Source: Amycolatopsis sp. GM8 (lineage in GTDB: Bacteria; Actinomycetota; Actinomycetes; Mycobacteriales; Pseudonocardiaceae). From it: a stretch of 64,000 nt of DNA. The position numbers and the translations under genes were made by a program. Shown here piece by piece: positions 58,753-64,000 of the stretch (its first letter is position 1; the number at the start of each line of letters is the position of its first letter). A model generated the notes under the pieces. It worked only from the letters and a program-made list of their open reading frames with translations, did no database searches and had not been told where the DNA came from. The DNA lies in contig NZ_JAJKFK010000001.1 in the NCBI RefSeq assembly GCF_021653975.1, positions 124,001 through 188,000 of the forward strand, written 5' to 3'.

Positions 58753-58768
58753 GTACGGTACGCCGTAC
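58753..58768. promoter_or_regulatory. GTAC-type operator before the TetR gene
   Basis: On the minus strand it reads GTAC-GGC-GTAC-C-GTAC, the same architecture as the sites at 52607 and 57947. It lies 27 bases upstream of ATG 58726, in the 66-bp gap after the DUF6282-type gene. Confidence 0.7.
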
Positions 58769-58792
58769 CCCAGCTGCCGGCCGAGGAGCGGG

Positions 58793-59617
58793 TCAGGCTG
58801 CAAGAAGCTGGCGGCCGTTGGTTGTCATGATCTTTTCGAGGCCCTTCGCCCCGAGCAGGGGTTCGACGCTTTCGTACCAGCCGGTCACGCCCTCGCGGTA
58901 GGGCGGATATTCGGTATGTCCGAGGTCGCTGCCGAAGACGAGCAATGAGGTCGGGTACAGCGCGGCCAGGCGTGCGGTGGGACTGGCGGGTGGGTTCGTT
59001 CCGAGGTCGGCGACGCAGCCGACCTCGAGCCGGACGTCGAGTGCGCGTAGCGGGATCGCGAGGTCGTCGGACCAGTGCATGAATTCGAACGTCGGGTGAT
59101 TGACGAGAAAGCGCCGGGCGCCGAGGTTCGCGGCGGCTTCGAAGATTTTCACTGCGTCGGGGACCGGGATGTGGCCGGACGCCAGGATGAGGTCGTGCGC
59201 CGCGACGATGTCGAGTACCTGCCGGAGTTCGGGGTGCAGTCCGTCGCCGGAGAAGACCGGGACTTCACGGAAGTGGAGGTCGCGGTGCACCGCCAGGCGG
59301 TCGGACGTCGTCGCGGCGGCTTGGTGGGCGGACGAGGAGATCGTGGGTAGCCACACGATGCGTCCGCCGAGACGTGCGGCGACTTCGGCGGCGTCGGGGT
59401 TGCACCCGCCGACCGGCGAATTGAGCACGACACCGCCTGACGCGGCTGGCCCGATCAATGCGGCTCGTTCTGCCGAGGATCCTTCGTGTGCTTTCAGGAC
59501 GAAGTGGGCGACGCCGGTGTCACCCGTGGCTTCGAGGGTGGCCCTATCGTCAAGGCGCCGCGGGAGGATGCTCGGCGCCGAATGCACGTGGAAATCGACG
59601 ATTCCGCTGCCGATCAC
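58793..59617 (-). CDS. DUF6282-like metal-dependent hydrolase
   Basis: The 274-residue TIM-barrel protein starts GIVDFHVHSAPSILPRRLDD, whose HxH is the first metal motif of amidohydrolase-like enzymes. It has VLKAHEGSSAERA, ASGHIPVPDAVKIFE and FLVNHPTFEFMHW with further His residues, and LLVFGSDLGHTEYPP near the end. The overall pattern fits the DUF6282 group, which has no firm function. GTG 59617 overlaps the AMP-ligase stop. It probably hydrolyses a small acyl or ring compound in the acyl-CoA module. Confidence 0.7.
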   Translation of the reverse strand: MIGSGIVDFHVHSAPSILPRRLDDRATLEATGDTGVAHFVLKAHEGSSAERAALIGPAASGGVVLNSPVGGCNPDAAEVAARLGGRIVWLPTISSSAHQAAATTSDRLAVHRDLHFREVPVFSGDGLHPELRQVLDIVAAHDLILASGHIPVPDAVKIFEAAANLGARRFLVNHPTFEFMHWSDDLAIPLRALDVRLEVGCVADLGTNPPASPTARLAALYPTSLLVFGSDLGHTEYPPYREGVTGWYESVEPLLGAKGLEKIMTTNGRQLLAA

Positions 59618-61062
59618 AGTTCTATGACCTCGATGGCGTTGCCGACGTCGAGTTCGCGGCGTCGGGTCTTGCCGACGGTCGTGTCCCGGGGCAGGGCGTT
59701 CAGGCGGGCGACGGCGGAGGGCCGCATGAAGCTCGGGAGTTCGGATGCGGTCTTGCGGATGTCCTCGAGTGGCGTGGTGGCGGCTTGGATGAAGAGGACG
59801 AGTTCCTCGTCGATCAGGCTGCTGGGGCGTTTCCAGAGCGCGAGGTCGTCGATCGTGCCGATCGTGCGGAAGGTGTCCTCGACGAACCCGAGTGGAACGA
59901 ATTCTCCTTTGACCCGAACGGATTCCGACGCGCGGGCGAGGTAGACCAGTCCACCGTGGTCGTCGTCGTAGCCGAGGTCGCCGGTGGCGAACCAGCCGTC
60001 GCGCACGAACGACTCGACGACTCCGCCGGGCCGGACGTAGCCGTCGGCGAGCAGGCCGGGTTCGAGGGCGCGGATGTGGATCTCTCCGTCATCGGAGATG
60101 CGGTGGAGGAGTCCGGGCCGGTGTTGCCCGCCGTAGTGCACGGCTCCCTCGGGTGGTTCTGCTGTGTCGTCGCGGCGCCAGAGGTGGGTGTGGCACAGTC
60201 CGCCGGCTTCGGTCGAGCCGTAGACGGTGACGGCGAGCGGGATGTCGAATGTGGACAGAAATTCCGGGTCGGCGTAGAAGACGGCGCGCAGTGCGTGCTT
60301 TCCGGCGTCGGCACGGGTGGTGCGGCGTTTGAGGATTTCCAGCGGCGGGCCGTGGAGGATGGCCACGGTCGCCGCCGTGTCCCGTACCTGCGGCCAGAAC
60401 GTGCTGGCGGAGAATCTGGGCAGGCTCAGGCAGTTCGCGCGTGCGGTCAGTGCGCCGAGCACGGCGTAGCCCAGCGGATTGATGTGGAACAACGGAAGTG
60501 GGGACAGCACCGTGTCCGTCTCGGTCATCCCCATCACGTCGGCGACGTAGCGGCCGAGGGAGCGGAAGTACCGGTGTGACTGGGCGACCAGCTTCGGCGG
60601 GCCGCTCGTCCCGGAGGTCAGCATGAACGCGCTGAGGTCCGAGGCTCGCGCGTCGACGCCCGGCAGCGGGCCGGATCCCGCGCCGCGCGGCAGGTCCGGT
60701 GTGCTGGTCCACCGCTCGGCCAACTCGGCGAGCGCCGGACGCGGATCGGTGGTCAGGACGGCCTGTGGAGTGAGTGGGCGCAGGACGTCGGTGAGCAGGT
60801 CGTCGGGGAACGACGGGTTGATCAGCGCGGTGGGCAGCGCTGCCAGCTGGCAGGCCATCCAGGTGATCAGCCAGTCGTTGGAGTTGGCGCCGATCAGCGC
60901 CACGGGCCGTCCGGGTTCGAGTCCACGGTCGAGCAGGGTCCCCGCGAGGCCGGCGGCCCGGTCGACGGCGTCGGCGACGGTCATCGGCGCGCCGGCGAGG
61001 CCGAGCCGGGCCCCGGGCGAGTCCTCGCGCCTGGAGAGGAGGAGCTGAGCGACATTGGGCAT
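59614..61062 (-). CDS. AMP-binding acyl-CoA ligase
   Basis: The 482-residue ANL enzyme has the P-loop MLTSGTSGPPKLVAQSH, VTVYGSTEAGGLCH (A5), the hinge DGWFATGDLGYDDDHGGLVY with ARASESVRVKGEFV, and the catalytic Lys in VGKTRRREL. It adenylates a carboxylic acid and forms the CoA ester that the adjacent acyl-CoA dehydrogenase (1 bp away) and enoyl-CoA hydratase would use. It differs in sequence from the ligase at 9568-11109, so the substrates are probably different. Confidence 0.88.
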   Translation of the reverse strand: MPNVAQLLLSRREDSPGARLGLAGAPMTVADAVDRAAGLAGTLLDRGLEPGRPVALIGANSNDWLITWMACQLAALPTALINPSFPDDLLTDVLRPLTPQAVLTTDPRPALAELAERWTSTPDLPRGAGSGPLPGVDARASDLSAFMLTSGTSGPPKLVAQSHRYFRSLGRYVADVMGMTETDTVLSPLPLFHINPLGYAVLGALTARANCLSLPRFSASTFWPQVRDTAATVAILHGPPLEILKRRTTRADAGKHALRAVFYADPEFLSTFDIPLAVTVYGSTEAGGLCHTHLWRRDDTAEPPEGAVHYGGQHRPGLLHRISDDGEIHIRALEPGLLADGYVRPGGVVESFVRDGWFATGDLGYDDDHGGLVYLARASESVRVKGEFVPLGFVEDTFRTIGTIDDLALWKRPSSLIDEELVLFIQAATTPLEDIRKTASELPSFMRPSAVARLNALPRDTTVGKTRRRELDVGNAIEVIEL

Positions 61063-61063
61063 G

Positions 61064-62209
61064 TCAGGCCACCCCTTCGAAGGTGTCCGAGCGCAGCACC
61101 CGGCGGGCGATGTAGTTGCGCATGACCTCGACCGAACCGCCGCCGATCCGGTAGACCTTGACGTCCTGCATCAGCTGCCCGAAGTCGGTGTCGGAGTAGC
61201 AACCGTGGGAACCGACGAGGGCGAACGCCTCGGAAGTGGCGCGCTCCGCCGCGGCGACGGCCGTTGTCTTGGCGATGCTGGTGGCGAAGGCGGGGTCTTG
61301 GCCGGCGTCGGCGATGGTGGCCGCGTGGTCACGAGCCAGCGAAGCGGAATACAGCTGGGTGTAGATGTCGGCGACGGTCCATTGGATGCCCTGGAACTCA
61401 GCCACCATCTGGGTACCGACCTGGCGGTTCTTGGCGTATTCGATCGCCTGGGCCAGTGCCCGCCGGCCGTAGCCGATGAGCTCCGAGGCGTTGCCGAGCC
61501 GGCTGACGTTGAAGGTCCGCAGGAAGGTTTCCATACCGGCCCCGGGCACCCCCAGCACGGATGTGCCCGGCACCCGGACGTCCTCGAACACCATGTCCGC
61601 CGTGGGCAGCATCTTCAGGCCGATCGGGACGGTCTGCCGACTACTGACCCCCGGGCTGCCGGTATCGACCAGGAAGGCCGTCAGCCCGTCCTCGGTGGTC
61701 GCGTAGACGAGGGTGACGTCGCTTTGGTGCCCGAGGTTCACGTGCGTCTTGTGGCCGTTGATGATCCAGTCGTCACCGTCGCGGCGGGCGGTGGTCCGGA
61801 TCGCCTTGAGCGAGGACGCGGCGCCGGGCTCGGAGATCGACTCGGAGAAGACGATCTGCCCGCGCGCGATCCCGCCGAGGTAGCGCGCGCGTTGCTCGGG
61901 CGTGCCGAAGGCGAGCAGCCATTGCTGGCCCTGGATGGCGATCTGTGGTGAGACGAGACCGTGGCGAGCGACTTCCTCGCAGAGGAAGCAGTACTCGGCG
62001 ATGCCGCCGCCGAGTCCGCCCTCGGCTTCAGGTGTGGTGGGCCCGACCCACCCCCGCTCACCCATCGCGCGATAGATGTCCTGTGGGAAGCGGCCTTCGG
62101 AGTTCGCCTTCTCGAGTTCAGCGCGGTGCTGGTCGGCGAAGTCGCGGAGCTCGGCGCTGGTGCGCGCGGCCCATTCGGGACCCGCACGGAACCTCATCTC
62201 GATGTACAT
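61064..62209 (-). CDS. Acyl-CoA dehydrogenase-like protein without the canonical catalytic Glu
   Basis: The 381-residue protein has VFSESISEPGAASSLKAI, NGHKTHVNLG, AKNRQVGTQMVAEFQGIQ and the C-terminal YRIGGGSVEVMRNYIARRV. Neither catalytic Glu position of the family is filled: the MCAD-type position is Gly (IGGGS) and the LCAD-type position is Ser (FNVSRLGNAS). Such proteins occur in heteromeric dehydrogenases of steroid and cyclic-acid degradation or use another base. ATG 62209 follows AGGAG. It lies between the MFS gene and the ligase. Confidence 0.85.
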   Translation of the reverse strand: MYIEMRFRAGPEWAARTSAELRDFADQHRAELEKANSEGRFPQDIYRAMGERGWVGPTTPEAEGGLGGGIAEYCFLCEEVARHGLVSPQIAIQGQQWLLAFGTPEQRARYLGGIARGQIVFSESISEPGAASSLKAIRTTARRDGDDWIINGHKTHVNLGHQSDVTLVYATTEDGLTAFLVDTGSPGVSSRQTVPIGLKMLPTADMVFEDVRVPGTSVLGVPGAGMETFLRTFNVSRLGNASELIGYGRRALAQAIEYAKNRQVGTQMVAEFQGIQWTVADIYTQLYSASLARDHAATIADAGQDPAFATSIAKTTAVAAAERATSEAFALVGSHGCYSDTDFGQLMQDVKVYRIGGGSVEVMRNYIARRVLRSDTFEGVA

Positions 62210-62216
62210 GTTTCTC

Positions 62217-63596
62217 CTAGCGTCCGGCGATGTCGCCGAGTGTTCGATTGCGGGTGCTGACTCCGTAAGCGGCGAGAGTTACCCCGCCCAGCAGCAGGGC
62301 GGTCGCGGTGGTGACGAAGACGCCGGTGAATCCGAACCCGGCCGACACGGCGGCGATGAGGAGGCTGCCGAGGACGACCGCGAGGCGTCCGGCCCCGTTC
62401 GCGATGCCGGCGCCGAGGCCACGGAGGCTGGTCGGGAAGATTTCGGCCAGGTAGGCGTATTGCACGGCGACGTTGGTCTGCAGGAGCAGGGTGACCAGGA
62501 AACCCGCCACGACGAGGACGACCGGGCTGGTCGTGATCGCGAAGACGATCATCGCGGCGGCGATGAGCACGCACAGCACCGGCGAGGTCCGTTTGCGTTC
62601 CCACCGGTCCGCGATCGGCAGCGCGGCGAGCGCGCCGATGAAGGGCGAGATCGCGAGGATGGTGGTGACGGTCAATGCCTGCGCGGTGCTGTAGCCGCGT
62701 TGCACCAGCAGCGTCGGCACCCAGGCGCTGAAGCCGTAGTACCCGAGGTTGCCGAACGCGAGGGTCAGCGAGATGACGACGACCCGGCCGAGATACGGGG
62801 ATCGGCGTAGTTCGGCCAAGGGCCGCGGCGGTTCGGGGGTGCGCTCGACCGGATCCGGAAGCGGTGCGCCGGTGCTGGCCGCACACTCCCGTTCGAGTTT
62901 GCCGACGAGCAGTTCGGCGGTCTTTCCCGCACGGCCGCGCACTTCCTGCCAGCGCACCGTCTCGGGCAGCACGAACAGCGCGATGAGACCGGGGATGATG
63001 CCGAACCCGCCGATGACGAACACCCAGCGCCACGCGCCGGGTCCGAGCGGGACGATCGCTCGTGCCGCCCCAGCCATCACCGGCAGGCCGAGCAGGCCGA
63101 TGCCGAGCAGGATGGACTGCAGCCGCCCGCGCAGCCGCCCGGGGAACATCTCGGCGGCGTAGACGATCACCACGCCCGTCACGGCCTGCAGGCCGAAGCC
63201 GGTGAGCACCCGCAGCACGGCCAGCACCGCGAAGTTCGGTGCCACCGCGCAGGCGACCGAGGCGAGTGAGTAGAACAGTGTCGCGGCGACCAGGGTCGGC
63301 CGCCGGCCGATCCGGTCGGACAACCTGCCGCCGGCGATGGCTCCGGCGAGCATGCCCAGGAAGGTGTAGGACGTGAGGGCACCGACCTGGCCGAGCGAGA
63401 GTGTCCACTCGGAACGGATGGCCGGCAGCGCGTAGGACAGTGAGTTGATGTCGGCGACGTCGCAGAGGAACAGCACTCCGAGCAGGGCCATCCACCCGAA
63501 GTGCGTGCGGGTGAGCCGGGGAAGCCGTTCCATTCTGGCCGTGAGCGCGACTGCGGCGAGGTGGTGCTGTTCGGGTGTGTTGGTGACCGGGTCCAT
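62217..63596 (-). CDS. MFS transporter, aromatic acid:H+ symporter-like
   Basis: The 459-residue permease has LCDVADINSLSYALPAI in helix 1 with Asp residues as in AAHS carriers (PcaK, BenK), GGRLSDRIGRRPTL, and VIVYAAEMFPGRLRGRLQS. A long central loop contains ELLVGKLERECAAS. It probably imports the acid activated by the ligase downstream. The gap to the dehydrogenase is 7 bp. Confidence 0.87.
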   Translation of the reverse strand: MDPVTNTPEQHHLAAVALTARMERLPRLTRTHFGWMALLGVLFLCDVADINSLSYALPAIRSEWTLSLGQVGALTSYTFLGMLAGAIAGGRLSDRIGRRPTLVAATLFYSLASVACAVAPNFAVLAVLRVLTGFGLQAVTGVVIVYAAEMFPGRLRGRLQSILLGIGLLGLPVMAGAARAIVPLGPGAWRWVFVIGGFGIIPGLIALFVLPETVRWQEVRGRAGKTAELLVGKLERECAASTGAPLPDPVERTPEPPRPLAELRRSPYLGRVVVISLTLAFGNLGYYGFSAWVPTLLVQRGYSTAQALTVTTILAISPFIGALAALPIADRWERKRTSPVLCVLIAAAMIVFAITTSPVVLVVAGFLVTLLLQTNVAVQYAYLAEIFPTSLRGLGAGIANGAGRLAVVLGSLLIAAVSAGFGFTGVFVTTATALLLGGVTLAAYGVSTRNRTLGDIAGR

Positions 63597-63629
63597 GGCT
63601 CTCCTTTGAGCGGATCGGCGTTGCTGGAT

Positions 63630-64000
63630 TCAGCGACCGGTGAAGGTCGGCACGCGGCGGTCACGGAAGGCCGCCATCGCCTCGGCGGAGTCGGCGGTGG
63701 CACGCGCCACCGCCTGGTGCGACGCGATGAGGTCGAGCGAGGTGCGCAGGTCGGCACGTTCGCCGTGCCGTACCGCGCTTTTGATGAGCTGCACCGCGAC
63801 GGGTGGCTGTCCGGCGAGCTGGGTGGCGAAATCGGCAAGGCGTGCCGGCAGCTGTGAGGACGGGTGAACCTCGTTGACGAGTCCCCAGGCCAGTGCCTGC
63901 CCGGAGTCGACGAACTCGCCTGTCCACAGTAGACGCAAGGCTCTGGACCGGCCGATGATCCGGGGCAAGAAATGACAACCGCCGTCGCCGGGCACCAGCC
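63630..64000 (-). CDS. Enoyl-CoA hydratase/isomerase family protein, 5' end outside the window
   Basis: About 123 C-terminal residues are present: VPGDGGCHFLPRIIGRSRAL, where the catalytic Glu region and following helix are seen (the usual GxxPDxG is here VPGDGG), EFVDSGQALAWGLVNEV, and ending AFRDRRVPTFTGR. The N-terminal half with the first oxyanion motif lies beyond base 64,000. It is the first gene of the acyl-CoA module visible here, 33 bp before the MFS gene. Confidence 0.85.
   Translation of the reverse strand, partial: LVPGDGGCHFLPRIIGRSRALRLLWTGEFVDSGQALAWGLVNEVHPSSQLPARLADFATQLAGQPPVAVQLIKSAVRHGERADLRTSLDLIASHQAVARATADSAEAMAAFRDRRVPTFTGR

Noticed and set aside
1..64000. Prophage, insertion sequences, CRISPR arrays or tRNA-linked integration
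   Set aside because: No transposase, integrase, phage structural gene, repeat array or tRNA was recognised, although the decayed zone at 34-37 kb and the junction at 15.6 kb suggest past rearrangements.

Overview
The window is high-GC DNA with actinobacterial character: many TetR regulators, LLM-class flavin oxidoreductases, an mce operon remnant with Mce-associated membrane proteins, a mycofactocin-type SDR, GTG/TTG starts, leaderless-looking promoters and start-stop overlapping operons. The best guess is the order Pseudonocardiales (Amycolatopsis/Pseudonocardia-like). This is inferred from gene content only. There are no rRNA or tRNA genes and no CRISPR array, and no transposase was recognised. 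The region is an accessory stretch of catabolic operons, one biosynthesis-like operon, and a zone of decayed genes.

Layout. (1) 1-12.3 kb: a catabolic regulon with two amidohydrolases, two LLM monooxygenases, three oxidoreductase/hydratase steps, an acyl-CoA ligase, an SMP-30 lactonase and an MmgE/PrpD protein with an extra N-terminal domain. It contains one TetR gene. A palindrome GTCAAC-N6-GTTGAC recurs at four control regions and is probably the operator of that TetR. (2) 12.3-17.7 kb: the 3' end of an mce operon (two Mas proteins, MceF, the tail of MceE) abuts head-to-head the last 52 codons of a thiolase, followed by an acyl-CoA dehydrogenase and its TetR. Both mceE and the thiolase are cut at the same point (about 15,636), which marks a rearrangement breakpoint or a misassembly. 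(3) 17.7-31.5 kb: a minus-strand set (MHS transporter, arylmalonate decarboxylase/maleate isomerase-like protein, Baeyer-Villiger monooxygenase), a divergent LysR gene, and a plus-strand operon of MenD, SDR, an MFS transporter fused in frame to an ectoine-hydroxylase-type dioxygenase, EctB, and a PapA/condensation-type acyltransferase. No ectA or ectC is present. This looks like an unusual 2-oxoglutarate/diaminobutyrate-based biosynthetic operon and is the main candidate for a new system.

(4) 31.6-44.1 kb: small regulator-plus-oxidoreductase modules, each with clear palindromic operators (TetR at 33.5, 40.3 and 41.1 kb with SDRs, aldo/keto reductases, a hydrolase and an MFS pump). They surround a graveyard at 34.1-37.0 kb: a truncated secreted protease, a frameshifted SnoaL protein, a shattered aromatic FAD monooxygenase, a LysR gene that lost its DNA-binding domain and a frameshifted LuxR-type regulator. 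A frameshifted M24 protein follows. (5) 44.1-58.8 kb: a nine-gene minus-strand operon (ferredoxin reductase, Rieske oxygenase, hydrolase, 45-residue membrane protein, M20-like protein without its metal ligands, class III extradiol dioxygenase, hydrolase, LLM oxidoreductase, MmgE/PrpD), then MHS transporter, CoxS and a fused Mo-FAD hydroxylase. A TetR and a shared motif GTAC-N3-GTAC-N-GTNC before both operons and the TetR gene itself tie them together. A molybdenum hydroxylase with a Rieske oxygenase and a ring-cleavage dioxygenase suggests catabolism of an aromatic, possibly N-heteroaromatic, compound. (6) 58.8-64 kb: an acyl-CoA module (DUF6282-type hydrolase, AMP ligase, acyl-CoA dehydrogenase, MFS importer, enoyl-CoA hydratase running off the end) on the same strand.
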